From Porphyromonas uenonis DSM 23387 = JCM 13868 (GTDB lineage: Bacteria > Bacteroidota > Bacteroidia > Bacteroidales > Porphyromonadaceae), in contig NZ_KI535309.1 of assembly GCF_000482365.1 (NCBI RefSeq), positions 35,546 through 99,545 on the forward strand: a stretch of 64,000 nt of DNA, read 5' to 3'. The notes under the pieces were generated by a model that worked only from the letters and a program-made list of their open reading frames with translations, was not told the DNA's origin and did not search any database. This document shows, in pieces, positions 42,147 through 51,391 of this stretch (its first letter is position 1; each line of letters opens with the position of its first letter). The translations under genes and the position numbers were made by a program.

Positions 42147-43253
42147 ATGAACGATTTACTCAACCGCATAGAAGCTCTGGTGGCGCGCCACGAGGAGCTA
42201 GAGACTTTGATCACAGACCCTAGCGTCATCGCCGACGGCAGGCGCTTTGCCACCCTGAGCAAGGAGTACACTCACCTCGGAGAGATCCTCAAGGCTGGGG
42301 GGCAGTACAAGCAACTTCTGACCCAGCAGGAGGAGGCCGAGAGCACCCTCCAGGACAGCGACAGCGATGAGGAGCTAAAGGCCATGGCTCGCGAACTACT
42401 CGCTGAGGCTAAGGAGGAGATCCCTAAGATGGAGGAGGAGATCAAGCTACTCCTCCTACCGAATGACCCTGAGGACGACAAGAACGCTATCCTAGAGCTA
42501 CGCGCTGGGACGGGCGGTGACGAGGCTGCGCTCTTTGCGGGAGATCTCTTCCGTATGTACTCGCGCTACTGCGAGACCAAGGGGTGGAACGTCACCGTCA
42601 GTAGCTACACCGAGGGCGGTACGGGAGGTTACAAAGAGATCGTCCTCAACATCACAGGCACGGGCGTCTACGGTACGCTCAAGTATGAGAGTGGCGTGCA
42701 CCGTGTGCAGCGTGTTCCGCAGACGGAGACGCAAGGACGTATCCACACCTCGGCAGCGACCGTGGCGGTACTGCCTGAGGCGGACAAGTTTGAGGTAAAT
42801 ATCAACGAGGGAGAGATCAAGTGGGACACCTTCCGCTCCAGTGGTGCTGGTGGGCAGAACGTCAACAAGGTGGAGTCGGGCGTACGTCTGCACTATCCGT
42901 GGCGCAACCCCAATACGGGCGTCGTGGAGGACATAACGATCGAGTGTACCGAGACGCGCGACCAGCCGAAGAACAAGGAGCGTGCCCTCTCACGCCTTCG
43001 CACTTTCATCTACGACAAGGAGCACCAGAAGTATATTGACGAGATCGCCTCACGTCGTAAGACGATGGTCTCGACGGGCGACCGCTCGGCAAAGATCCGC
43101 ACCTACAACTTCCCTCAGGGTCGTGTCACCGATCACCGCATCGGTCTGACCGTGCACAACCTGCCAGGCGTCCTCGGTGGCGACCTGCAGCCGATCATCG
43201 ATGCGCTCATCGTTGCTGAGAATACCGAGCGCCTCAAGGAGGCTGCCCTCTGA
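42147..43253 (+). CDS. prfA: Peptide chain release factor 1
   Basis: 368 residues. The GGQ loop is in RSSGAGGQNVNKVESGVRLHY. The N-terminal helical domain precedes LRAGTGGDEAALFAGDL. The codon-recognition region (RVQRVPQTETQGRIHTSAATVAVLPE) contains a PET tripeptide-like segment, QTET. It terminates translation at UAA and UAG. It is likely in one unit with purM. Confidence 0.95.
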   Translation: MNDLLNRIEALVARHEELETLITDPSVIADGRRFATLSKEYTHLGEILKAGGQYKQLLTQQEEAESTLQDSDSDEELKAMARELLAEAKEEIPKMEEEIKLLLLPNDPEDDKNAILELRAGTGGDEAALFAGDLFRMYSRYCETKGWNVTVSSYTEGGTGGYKEIVLNITGTGVYGTLKYESGVHRVQRVPQTETQGRIHTSAATVAVLPEADKFEVNINEGEIKWDTFRSSGAGGQNVNKVESGVRLHYPWRNPNTGVVEDITIECTETRDQPKNKERALSRLRTFIYDKEHQKYIDEIASRRKTMVSTGDRSAKIRTYNFPQGRVTDHRIGLTVHNLPGVLGGDLQPIIDALIVAENTERLKEAAL

Positions 43254-43293
43254 TCCCGCACTCTGGGGACTTGTTTTTGTAATTCATTTTGTA

Positions 43294-43301
43294 TACCTTT
43301 G
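43294..43301 (+). promoter_or_regulatory. -7 promoter box for sodB
   Basis: TACCTTTG with an upstream T-rich TTGTTTTTG segment in -33 position range. It lies about 75 bases before the start codon. Confidence 0.65.
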
Positions 43302-43376
43302 TGACGCAGTCTAGGCTCAGAATGCTATGAGCCTGGAACTGCACATGTCACACTTAAAGTAAACAGATAAAGCAAT

Positions 43377-43958
43377 ATGACACACGAACTAATAAAGCTC
43401 CCCTATGCAAACGATGCGCTTGAGCCAGTAATCAGCGCTGAGACGATTCAGTATCACCACGGCAAGCACCTCAAGGGCTATGTCGACACGCTTAATAAGC
43501 TCCTGCCCGACTCTGACCTCAAGGACGCCTCTCTCGAGGAGATCGTTCGCAAGGCGGAGGGCAAGCTCTACAATCAGGCTGGCCAGGTGATGAATCACAA
43601 CATGTACTTCCTCCAGTTCGCACCAAACGCTGGTGGGCACCCCGAGGGCAAGCTCGCTGACGCTATCAAGCGCGACTTCGGTAGCTTTGAGGCGTTCCAG
43701 ACAGCCTTCAACGATGCCTGCACCTCACTCTTTGGTTCAGGCTGGGCTTGGCTAGCTAGTGACGACAAGGGCAAGCTCTCTATCGAGAAGGAGCCTAACG
43801 CTGGCAACCCTCTACGCAAGGGCCTCAAGCCGCTGATGTGCTTCGACGTATGGGAGCACGCTTACTACCTCACTTATCAGAACCGTCGTGCCGATCACGT
43901 CAAGGACCTATGGTCTATCATCAACTGGAAGGAGATCGCACGTCGCTACGAGGCGTAA
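43377..43958 (+). CDS. sodB: Fe/Mn superoxide dismutase
   Basis: 193 residues, very like the P. gingivalis enzyme. Metal ligands are His27 (HHGKHL), His74 (MNHNMY), Asp157 and His161 (FDVWEHAYY). Gln70 is in the Fe-SOD position. Residue 155 is Cys, where my recollection of the P. gingivalis enzyme is Gly155, a position linked to metal preference. It disproportionates superoxide in the cytoplasm. It has its own promoter and is followed by a long stem-loop. Confidence 0.97.
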   Translation: MTHELIKLPYANDALEPVISAETIQYHHGKHLKGYVDTLNKLLPDSDLKDASLEEIVRKAEGKLYNQAGQVMNHNMYFLQFAPNAGGHPEGKLADAIKRDFGSFEAFQTAFNDACTSLFGSGWAWLASDDKGKLSIEKEPNAGNPLRKGLKPLMCFDVWEHAYYLTYQNRRADHVKDLWSIINWKEIARRYEA

Positions 43959-43996
43959 GCCGATAAGCGCAAACCCGTAGAAGCGATCGCTTAGTG

Positions 43997-44070
43997 GAGA
44001 GATTGGGGGTGTGAGCAGTCAGACCTGTAGGGTCGCAAAGCTTTCCTCCCAGTCTCTCTTCTTTATTAAT
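43997..44070 (+). terminator. Long stem-loop terminator after sodB
   Basis: AGAGATTGGGGG pairs with CCTCCCAGTCTCT, and a smaller GACC/GGTC hairpin lies inside; the outer stem is followed by a T-rich CTTCTTTATT. It could also act as a structured leader for mdh, which has no visible promoter of its own. Confidence 0.5.
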
Positions 44071-44121
44071 AGGGGCGCAACGCAATAAGCTGACAATTTC
44101 AATACAGACTAAATAAGCACT

Positions 44122-45120
44122 ATGAACTTTGTAACGCAAGACAAACTGGTCCTCATCGGCGCTGCCGGTATGATCGGATCAAATATGGCGCAGACTGCTG
44201 CCATGATGCACCTAACTCCAAACATCTGCCTCTACGACCCCTTTGCCAAGGGACTCGAAGGCGTCTGGGAGGAGATGCGCCACTGTGGCTTCGAGGGGCT
44301 AAACCTCACCTTCACCTCAGACATCGCTGAGGCTCTCCGAGGGGCTAAGTATATCGTCTCATCGGGCGGTGCGCCTCGCAAGGAGGGTATGACCCGCGAA
44401 GACCTACTCAAGGGGAACTCTGAGATCGCTGCTGAGCTAGGACGCAACATCAAGAAGTACTGCCCCGACGTGCACCACGTGGTCATCATCTTCAACCCCG
44501 CTGACATCACCGGTCTCGTCACGCTCATTCACTCAGGGCTAAAGCCTTCGCAGGTGACCACCCTGGCAGCGCTCGATAGCACACGTCTGCAGAGCGAGCT
44601 AGCCAAGCACTTTGGTCTCCAGCAGAGCCAAGTAACCAATACCCGTACCTATGGTGGTCACGGTGAGCAGATGGCTGTCTTCGCCAGCACCGCTCGTGTC
44701 GACGGCACCCCGCTCACAGACCTCATCGGCACAGACCGGCTGACGCACGACGACTGGGCTGCACTCCAGCAGCGCGTCATCAAGGGCGGTGCCAACATCA
44801 TCGCTCTGCGTGGTCGCTCTAGCTTTCAGAGCCCAGCCTACGTATCCATTGAGATGATACGCGCGGCTATGGGTGGCGAGCCCTTCCGCTGGCCAGCTGG
44901 TTGCTTCGTTCGTGACAGCCGTTACAAGAATGTGATGATGGCTCGTGAGACCACTATCACACGTGACGGTGTAGCTTATAAGGAAGTCAAGGGGCTACCC
45001 GACGAAGAGGCAGCTCTCGACAAGAGCTACGAGCACCTACAGGCTATGCGCGATCAGATCATACAGATGGGCATCATCCCCGCTGTCGCTGACTGGCACA
45101 CGGTCAATCCCAATCTATAG
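44122..45120 (+). CDS. mdh: Malate dehydrogenase
   Basis: 332 residues. The dinucleotide fold starts LVLIGAAGMIGSNMAQ. Substrate loop GGAPRKEGMTREDLL and catalytic-His motif RTYGGHGEQMAVF follow, then SPAYVSIEMIRAAMGG. It interconverts malate and oxaloacetate with NAD(H). It is followed by a terminator. Confidence 0.9.
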   Translation: MNFVTQDKLVLIGAAGMIGSNMAQTAAMMHLTPNICLYDPFAKGLEGVWEEMRHCGFEGLNLTFTSDIAEALRGAKYIVSSGGAPRKEGMTREDLLKGNSEIAAELGRNIKKYCPDVHHVVIIFNPADITGLVTLIHSGLKPSQVTTLAALDSTRLQSELAKHFGLQQSQVTNTRTYGGHGEQMAVFASTARVDGTPLTDLIGTDRLTHDDWAALQQRVIKGGANIIALRGRSSFQSPAYVSIEMIRAAMGGEPFRWPAGCFVRDSRYKNVMMARETTITRDGVAYKEVKGLPDEEAALDKSYEHLQAMRDQIIQMGIIPAVADWHTVNPNL

Positions 45121-45170
45121 TATACACGCCCTCGCTTCGCCTAGCATAGCGAAGTAAGGCGCCAACGTCT

Positions 45171-45208
45171 GACGACCACGTGGAGCAATCCCTGTGGTCG
45201 TCTTTCTG
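45171..45208 (+). terminator. Rho-independent terminator after mdh
   Basis: GACGACCAC and GTGGTCGTC form a 9-bp stem around a 14-base loop, followed by TTTCTGTTT. Confidence 0.75.
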
Positions 45209-45321
45209 TTTGCTCCGAAACCTCCGGGAGCGCGGACTCTTTCACGGCCCATGCGCTCCTACAGCAAGCGACTTATTAGACTTGTGGAGTCAAGAATACT
45301 TGCGCTGTAATTGTTTTTCTG

Positions 45322-45329
45322 TATATTTG
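45322..45329 (+). promoter_or_regulatory. -7 promoter box for the outer-membrane barrel gene
   Basis: TATATTTG with TTGTTTTT upstream. It implies a leader of about 120 bases that ends in a very A/T-rich, TTAACTAA-like stretch, as in highly translated Bacteroidota genes. The rest of the roughly 330-base gap holds the mdh terminator and a weak REP-like fragment near 45225-45262. Confidence 0.6.
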
Positions 45330-45451
45330 CCATCGTAAAGGCGCTTCCACACGGCTAGATAAGCGTATCTGGCGAAGTATTAGGGGAGAGCCTTCCGAAA
45401 AATCCGAAACCAAATTAACTAATTAACTAACCTATAATCAATCAACTAACA

Positions 45452-46147
45452 ATGAAGAAAGTAATTCTCGCAATCGTTACGATGCTCGCAGCTACTACGC
45501 TAGCTACAGCTCAGATGCGCCCCGCTATCAAGGTAGAGGCAGGTGCTAACTTCGCTAACCAGACTACTAAGGTCGGAGATCAGTCTCAGGACGGCAAGAT
45601 GATGATCGGCTACCGCGCTGGTGTCGGTGTCGAGTTCGGCATCACAGACGGTTTCTACGTCAATCCTGGTCTGTACTTCCTCAGCCGTGGTCATAAGGGT
45701 GAGGCTACAGAGGTGCTGGGCGCTAAGGTAAACAATACTCTTTGGCTCCACAACGTCGAGATCCCTGTACATGTAGGATACCGCGCAGCTGTAGCTCCTG
45801 GTATGGCTGTCTCTATCCAGGCTGGTCCTTGGTTCTCTTACGGCTTCCTTGGTAAGAACGTTTACAAGGCAACTGGCGAGGGTACCGTTGCTGAGCTTTC
45901 AAAGAAGGCTGTTGAAGAGCTCAACAAGCGTGACAACAACCCATATAAGGAGTCTAAGATCGCTGGTGTAACTATCCCTGCTACACTTAAGCCTTTCGAT
46001 CTAGGTGTCGGCATGCAGGCTGGCTTTGAGTATCAGCAGTTCGGTCTCAACCTAGGCTTCGAGTATGGTCTACTCAACACCTCCGCAGTGGAGAAGACGA
46101 AGGTCAACAACATGAACTTCTACGTAGGTCTAGGCTATCGCTTCTAA
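45452..46147 (+). CDS. Outer-membrane beta-barrel protein (PorT-like family)
   Basis: 231 residues. Signal peptide MKKVILAIVTMLAATTLATAQ. Eight or so amphipathic strands follow, e.g. AIKVEAGANFANQT, GVGVEFGITDGFYVNPGLYF, IPVHVGYRAAV and the terminal NFYVGLGYRF with final Phe. It fits the small OMP_b-brl family; a specific role cannot be assigned. The A/T-rich leader and strong promoter suggest abundant expression. Confidence 0.85.
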   Translation: MKKVILAIVTMLAATTLATAQMRPAIKVEAGANFANQTTKVGDQSQDGKMMIGYRAGVGVEFGITDGFYVNPGLYFLSRGHKGEATEVLGAKVNNTLWLHNVEIPVHVGYRAAVAPGMAVSIQAGPWFSYGFLGKNVYKATGEGTVAELSKKAVEELNKRDNNPYKESKIAGVTIPATLKPFDLGVGMQAGFEYQQFGLNLGFEYGLLNTSAVEKTKVNNMNFYVGLGYRF

Positions 46148-46199
46148 TTATAGCAAAGACTTACCCTCCTAGCTGCTAGGAGTGGTGATGACAACAGCG

Positions 46200-46245
46200 A
46201 GCAGGCTCTCTGAGGCATACACCTCGGGGAGCCTGCTTCGTTTCC
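46200..46245 (+). terminator. Rho-independent terminator after the barrel gene
   Basis: AGCAGGCTCTCTGAGG pairs with CCTCGGGGAGCCTGCT (G-U pairs included) around a 6-base loop, followed by TCGTTT. Confidence 0.8.
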
Positions 46246-46281
46246 GATAGCACCCCAGTAGCGAAATCTGCAAATATTCTG

Positions 46282-46289
46282 TACCTTTG
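46282..46289 (+). promoter_or_regulatory. -7 promoter box for the GYF/CD225 gene
   Basis: TACCTTTG, about 30 bases upstream of the start codon. Confidence 0.6.
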
Positions 46290-46319
46290 GAGGAAAAGTA
46301 ATCAAACCACACAGCAACG

Positions 46320-46853
46320 ATGAGGCAATACTATATCATCTACAATGACAAGCAGGCTGGTCCCTACACGATCGAGAAGCTTGCGAGGCTAGCGCTTACG
46401 CCTGAGACGATGGTCTGGACGGAGGGTATGAGCGACTGGGCTCCCGCCCGTGAGGTGCGCGAGCTGGATGCGCTCTTTACCCCCACGACACCGCCAATTC
46501 CTAGCTACAGCGCACCCACCTACGAAGCGCCACAAGGCCACAATGCGTCACAGTATGCTAGTGCTCCTCAGCACGATACAGCCTCGGAGCTCCCGCCCAT
46601 ACCGCCCAGCTACCTCGTATGGAGTATCCTTGTCACCCTCTTCTGCTGTAATTTAGGAGGTATCATCGCAATCATCTACTCATCACGGGTCTCCTCACGC
46701 TATCTAGCTGGCGACTACGAGAGAGCAGCCTACGCTAGTCGACAAGCACGGAACTGGATCATTGCCTCTGCATGCGTTGGTTTTTTCGTGCTGATATGTT
46801 ACGCTGTCTGGCTTTTCAGTTACAACACCGGACAGATAATGCTTACAAAATAG
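46320..46853 (+). CDS. GYF_2 domain plus CD225-like membrane protein
   Basis: 177 residues. The N-terminal GYF_2 (DUF4339) domain YYIIYNDKQAGPYTIEKLARLALTPETMVWTEGMSDW covers about 3-50. After a Pro/Ala/Ser-rich linker, a CD225/dispanin-like pair of helices spans about 98-172: PSYLVWSILVTLFCCNLGGIIAIIYSSRV, then YERAAYASRQARNWIIASACVGFF. This combination is common in Bacteroidota and its function is unknown; the GYF part may bind proline-rich partners at the membrane. Confidence 0.85.
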   Translation: MRQYYIIYNDKQAGPYTIEKLARLALTPETMVWTEGMSDWAPAREVRELDALFTPTTPPIPSYSAPTYEAPQGHNASQYASAPQHDTASELPPIPPSYLVWSILVTLFCCNLGGIIAIIYSSRVSSRYLAGDYERAAYASRQARNWIIASACVGFFVLICYAVWLFSYNTGQIMLTK

Positions 46854-47017
46854 CTTCGTCTAGCGCACCTTCGGGGGCAGGGCTCATGCCTATTTAGACA
46901 ATTCCTCCTGAGGAATTTTCGGCAACTCGTGAACTCGTGCCACAAAGCATGAAAAGCACAAGTGTCACTAGGGGGTTGCGGGATAGGCTTCAACGAGATA
47001 GGTATCGAGTTATTCCG

Positions 47018-47025
47018 TATCTTTG
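47018..47025 (+). promoter_or_regulatory. -7 promoter box for the S41 protease
   Basis: TATCTTTG. It overlaps an upstream possible ATG at 47023, which supports the downstream ATG as the true start. Confidence 0.6.
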
Positions 47026-47046
47026 TGCCAACGTCGTAAATATCGT

Positions 47047-48735
47047 ATGAAACAACTCGCTCACTCCCTACTCGCGCTACTTCTCGTCGGCTCCCTGACA
47101 TTGGCTCCGATGAGTCTGGTGGCTCAAGAGACCTCTACGTCACGCCCTACCAATGATTTTACCACCACTATGGCGGTGATGGGGAGCGTACTGAGCAATG
47201 TACGCAACTTCTTCGTTGATACGGTCGACCTGACCACGCTCTACGACGGTGCACTCACCTACATGCTACAGCAGCTGGACCCTTACACGGTTTACTTCAA
47301 CGAGGAGGAGACGAAAGCCTTTGAGGAGAGTACGACGGGCCTCTACGGTGGCATTGGAGCGATCCTACGACAGCATCAAGACTCGGTCGTCATCATTGGC
47401 TCGCTCATGCAGGGCAAAGCGGCCGACAAGGCGGGGCTACGCCCGGCCGACGTCATATGGCGAATCAATGGCAAGGACTTCTCTCACACGAAGGTGGTCG
47501 ACGTGCGCAATGAGCTCCGTGGTGAGCCGGGCACGCCTATCACACTGGTGGTGCGCCGTCCGGGCTATGCCAAGGACTCGCTGACGGTGGTTTTCAACCG
47601 TGAGCGCATCGACCTGAGTCCTGTCTCCTATGCGGAGCTACTCGATGGTCGTGTGGGCTTTATCTCGCTCAATACCTTCTCCACCTCCACCTGCCAAGAG
47701 TTTCTCAAAGCTTACGACCGCTTACAGAAGGATGCTGGGGGTAAGCTGAGCGGGCTGATCCTAGACCTTCGTGACAATGGTGGCGGGCTGATGGAGCAAG
47801 CGATACAGTTGGTCAATCTATTTATCCCCAAGGGACAGCTGGTCGTTTCACTCAAGGGGCGCTACCCGCAGCAGAGCAATAGTTACAAGACGACCAAAGA
47901 TCCTCTCGACACGAAGATACCGCTCGTCGTGCTGATCAACGAGGGCTCAGCCTCTGCCTCTGAGATCGTGGCGGGAGCCTTGCAGGACTATGATCGTGCA
48001 GTGATCGTGGGGCGCAAGAGCTTTGGCAAGGGACTGGTGCAAGGCACCCTCGAGCTGCCCGATGGCGGACTACTCAAGCTGACTACGGCTCGCTACTATA
48101 TACCTAGTGGACGCTCTATACAGAAGCTCTCCTACAACCATCGTGGTGGCTCTGAGCAGGTCAATGCGACCGATTCGCTGGGCGTACCCTACAGCACTAC
48201 GGGGGGACGCACCGTCTACGCCGCGGGAGGCATCATGCCCGACATCGTTTGTCCGTCAGACTCGATTCCTTCGTTGCTAGGCACTCTGCTCTTTGACACA
48301 CTTACCTATGACTTTGTCACCGACTACCTACTAACGCACAAAGCTCCCGAGCGGAGTACGCTCAGGAGCTTCGATCTAGGGGATGAGGCTTATGCAGCTT
48401 ATCAGAAGAAGGTGATAGAGAGTGGCTTTACCTTTAAGTCTATTGCTGACGAACTGGTCAAGAAGGTGGAGGAGGCGCTCAAGGGGGAGCAGCGCTACGA
48501 CGAGGTGTCGGACGAGTTTGCCGCATTTCAGAAAAGCCTCAAGGCCGACACGCCTCGGCTGATGAAGACGTACGAGAGCTTCATCCGGGACTACCTCAAT
48601 ATGGAGATCATCTCACGCTACTACTACGACGAGGGACGACTGGAGTACTATATGTCACGAGACAAGGTGGCGCAGCGTGCTGTGTCGCTCCTCGGAGACC
48701 CGACCTCTTATCACCAATTACTCAAAGGTAAGTAA
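47047..48735 (+). CDS. S41 family C-terminal processing peptidase
   Basis: 562 residues. Signal peptide MKQLAHSLLALLLVGSLTLA through SLVAQ. A helical cap is followed by a PDZ domain (GGIGAILRQHQDSVVIIGSLMQGKAADKAGLRPADVI) and the S41 core. Catalytic Ser and Lys lie in INEGSASASEIVAGAL and VGRKSFGKGLVQ. The C-terminus is an extended helical region ending STSYHQLLKGK-like. Such Tsp/CtpA proteases trim or degrade envelope proteins in the periplasm. Confidence 0.94.
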   Translation: MKQLAHSLLALLLVGSLTLAPMSLVAQETSTSRPTNDFTTTMAVMGSVLSNVRNFFVDTVDLTTLYDGALTYMLQQLDPYTVYFNEEETKAFEESTTGLYGGIGAILRQHQDSVVIIGSLMQGKAADKAGLRPADVIWRINGKDFSHTKVVDVRNELRGEPGTPITLVVRRPGYAKDSLTVVFNRERIDLSPVSYAELLDGRVGFISLNTFSTSTCQEFLKAYDRLQKDAGGKLSGLILDLRDNGGGLMEQAIQLVNLFIPKGQLVVSLKGRYPQQSNSYKTTKDPLDTKIPLVVLINEGSASASEIVAGALQDYDRAVIVGRKSFGKGLVQGTLELPDGGLLKLTTARYYIPSGRSIQKLSYNHRGGSEQVNATDSLGVPYSTTGGRTVYAAGGIMPDIVCPSDSIPSLLGTLLFDTLTYDFVTDYLLTHKAPERSTLRSFDLGDEAYAAYQKKVIESGFTFKSIADELVKKVEEALKGEQRYDEVSDEFAAFQKSLKADTPRLMKTYESFIRDYLNMEIISRYYYDEGRLEYYMSRDKVAQRAVSLLGDPTSYHQLLKGK

Positions 48736-48826
48736 CCCCACGCTCCCCTACCTAGAGGCTTCTTGTAACGCACACATCTTATTATTACATACTCTACATC
48801 ACATCAAGTAAAAAGCTTATTGTACA

Positions 48827-50506
48827 ATGAATTGGTTTGAAAACTTATTTGTCGGCTCGGGGATAGCGCACTCTGTCTTCCTGATAGCTCTAGTCATCGC
48901 TGTGGGGATGCTCCTAGGACGCATCAAGATCGGCAAGGTCTCCCTGGGTGTGACGCTGGTACTCTTCGTGGGTATCTTCTTCGGTGCTCTAGGGATGCAG
49001 ATCGAGCCTGGGGTTTTGCACTTTGTCAAGGAGTTTGGCCTCATACTCTTTATCTATGCGGTCGGTCTGCAGGTGGGACCAGGCTTCTTCCCCTCACTGA
49101 AGAAGGGCGGTCTGAAGCTCAATCTTCTGGCGGTCCTCGTGGTCATGCTCGGCGTGGGCGTCACGATCGCTATCAAGTATATCTCAGGACTACCTATGTC
49201 AACAATGGTGGGTATCCTCTCGGGTGCTGTGACGAATACGCCTGGCCTAGGTGCTGCGGAGCAAACTTACTCAGATATCATGGGTACGTCTGACCCCTCC
49301 ATTGCAATGGGCTATGCGGTGGCCTATCCGCTCGGGGTGATCGGTATCATACTCTCGATGATGGTGGTACGCAGTGTCTTACGGATCAATATCCGCAAGG
49401 AGGAGCAAGACTTCGTCTCTCAAGATGATGCCCTAGAGCATACGGCGCGTGCGGCTTCCTTTGTCGTGGCAAATCCCGCAGTCTTTGGCAAGTCCATCAT
49501 GGAGCTACTCTCGAGCTACTTCGAGCATGGCGACATCGTCGTGTCACGGCACTATAATCATGAGACTCAGGAGATCACGGTCGCTACGGGGAGCACTATC
49601 CTCGAGGAGCATGACCGTGTCTTCGTCATCGGACAGCCTCACGAGCTAGATCACTCGGAGGCGATCTTCGGGCAGCGCATCGAGATAGACCGTAAGAAGT
49701 GGATCCCCACGGGGTCAAACCTCATCAGCAACAAGTACACAATCACGAAGAAAACGCTCAACGGTAAGCGTCTCGGAGAGCTACAGCTACGTCAGATCTA
49801 CGGTGTCAATGTAACCCGTGTGACACGTGCTGGAGTGGACCTCGTAGCACATCCTAATATGCGCCTGCAGATGGGCGACCAGATACGGGTCGTAGGCTCT
49901 GATGCCTCTGTCAACAAGGTGCGTGAGCTGGTCGGCGACTCCCAGAAGCATCTTAACGAACCGAACCTGATCGGGATCTTCATCGGTATCGCTATCGGTG
50001 TACTCTTTGGCTCTATCCCCTTTGCCTTCCCTGGCATCCCTCAGCCTATCAAGCTGGGCTTGGCGGGCGGTCCGCTTATCGTGGCGATCCTGCTGAGCAA
50101 CTTCGGTCCTAAGTTTGGCCTTGTGACCTATACGACACATAGTGCCAACCTGATGATCCGTGAGATCGGCATCGCGCTTTTCCTCACCTGCGTCGGCATC
50201 GGCGCTGGCGATGGCTTCGTCGATACGATCATCAATGGAGGCTATCACTGGGTCGGCTACGGCTTTATCATCACGATCATACCGATGCTCATCGTGGGCT
50301 TCCTCGGCAAGAAGCTCTTTAAGGTCAACTACCTCACGCTCTCAGGGCTGATGGCTGGTAGTATGACCGATCCCCCTGCACTGGCCTATGCCAACGGACT
50401 CACCGAGGAGGATGCGCCCGCCGTGGGCTATGCGACGGTCTACCCACTGACGATGTTCCTCCGTGTCTTGACGGCACAGATGCTCATCATCTTTTTCGTA
50501 AGCTAA
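48827..50506 (+). CDS. AspT/YidE family transporter with two RCK_C domains
   Basis: 559 residues. Two membrane halves, each with about five helices and the duplicated AspT motif ([10 protein letters not shown] and [30 protein letters not shown] and [16 protein letters not shown]), flank two RCK/TrkA_C domains near 205-370 ([27 protein letters not shown]). AspT exchanges aspartate for alanine in lactic acid bacteria; most homologues have unknown substrates. It is followed by a small conserved gene after 22 bases. Confidence 0.9.
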   Translation: MNWFENLFVGSGIAHSVFLIALVIAVGMLLGRIKIGKVSLGVTLVLFVGIFFGALGMQIEPGVLHFVKEFGLILFIYAVGLQVGPGFFPSLKKGGLKLNLLAVLVVMLGVGVTIAIKYISGLPMSTMVGILSGAVTNTPGLGAAEQTYSDIMGTSDPSIAMGYAVAYPLGVIGIILSMMVVRSVLRINIRKEEQDFVSQDDALEHTARAASFVVANPAVFGKSIMELLSSYFEHGDIVVSRHYNHETQEITVATGSTILEEHDRVFVIGQPHELDHSEAIFGQRIEIDRKKWIPTGSNLISNKYTITKKTLNGKRLGELQLRQIYGVNVTRVTRAGVDLVAHPNMRLQMGDQIRVVGSDASVNKVRELVGDSQKHLNEPNLIGIFIGIAIGVLFGSIPFAFPGIPQPIKLGLAGGPLIVAILLSNFGPKFGLVTYTTHSANLMIREIGIALFLTCVGIGAGDGFVDTIINGGYHWVGYGFIITIIPMLIVGFLGKKLFKVNYLTLSGLMAGSMTDPPALAYANGLTEEDAPAVGYATVYPLTMFLRVLTAQMLIIFFVS

Positions 50507-50528
50507 TAACCAACTAATCAATCAAACT

Positions 50529-50834
50529 ATGGCAAGTCGTAGAAACCTAAAGAAAACCATACATACAGATGTCGAAGAGATGCTCTTTGACCTATCTATC
50601 CTCCATGCAGTAGCCTCTGAGGAGCGCAAGCCCGCCATCGAGGAGCTGATCAGCAAGGTGATCGACAGCGAGAATGACTTCATCGCTCGCATCTCACATA
50701 CAGACGGCCGTGGCGAGTCTAAGCTCGTTCGCAGCTACTACAACAAGCTCCATGAGGAGTACCTGCACTTCGCCAATGAGATCGAGGGCGAGGTCAACAA
50801 GCTCGGTGACGAGCTACTAACTCCAGAGGCTTAG
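50529..50834 (+). CDS. Conserved small helical protein of unknown function
   Basis: 101 residues, basic N-terminus (MASRRNLKKTIH), then two or three amphipathic helices rich in Glu and Lys; no membrane segment or Cys. It resembles small Bacteroidales-restricted hypothetical proteins. An A/T-rich leader (AACCAACTAATCAATCAAAC) precedes the start, suggesting good translation. It lies between the AspT-like gene and an acyltransferase gene. Confidence 0.75.
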   Translation: MASRRNLKKTIHTDVEEMLFDLSILHAVASEERKPAIEELISKVIDSENDFIARISHTDGRGESKLVRSYYNKLHEEYLHFANEIEGEVNKLGDELLTPEA

Positions 50835-50841
50835 TCTGCTG

Positions 50842-51387
50842 ATGAAGCTAGCACGTCTCATACTGCGCTGGTGTGGCTGGCAGCTCATTGAGCCCGCCGC
50901 CTATCCACCGCAGAGCGTCATCTGTGTAGCGCCCCATACGAGCAATATGGACTTCATATGGGGCAAGCTATACTACTGGGCGGTAGGACAGAGAGCGCAC
51001 TTCTTGATGAAGCGCGAGCTCTTCGTCCCGCCTCTCGGATGGCTCTTCAAGGCGATGGGAGGCATCCCTATAGATCGTCGCCACAAGGGCAATACGGTCG
51101 AACAGGTTGTAGCGCGCTTTCGTGCTAAGGACGACTTCGCCGTGGCGATCACGCCTGAGGGTTCGCGCAAAGCTCGGGACAGATGGAAGACAGGTTTCTA
51201 TCACATCGCCGAGGAGGCGGGCGTACCCATACAGCTGGCGGTCATAGACTACAAGCGTAAGCGCATCGGCATCTTCGAGCAGTTTGTCCCGACGGGAGAC
51301 CTCGACAAGGACATACTATATATAAGGAGTAAGTACCACGCCGACCAGGCGAAGAAGCCTGAGCTCTTTAGCGAGCAGACTCTATAA
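50842..51387 (+). CDS. Lysophospholipid acyltransferase (PlsC-like)
   Basis: 181 residues. The HX4D motif is in VAPHTSNMDFIWG and the phosphate-binding block in FKAMGGIPIDRR; the motif ITPEGSRKARDRWKTGFYHIAEEAGVPI completes the PlsC pattern. It is short for the family and resembles the 1-acylglycerol-3-phosphate acyltransferase-like proteins common in Bacteroidales. The substrate is uncertain. It starts 7 bases after the previous stop and 4 before the nitrilase-like gene. Confidence 0.88.
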   Translation: MKLARLILRWCGWQLIEPAAYPPQSVICVAPHTSNMDFIWGKLYYWAVGQRAHFLMKRELFVPPLGWLFKAMGGIPIDRRHKGNTVEQVVARFRAKDDFAVAITPEGSRKARDRWKTGFYHIAEEAGVPIQLAVIDYKRKRIGIFEQFVPTGDLDKDILYIRSKYHADQAKKPELFSEQTL

Positions 51388-51391
51388 GCTG

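Noticed and set aside
45225-45262. REP-like unit before the barrel gene
   Set aside because: It only weakly resembles the family (CCCATGCGCTCCTACAGC) and lacks the palindrome, so it is not listed as a feature.
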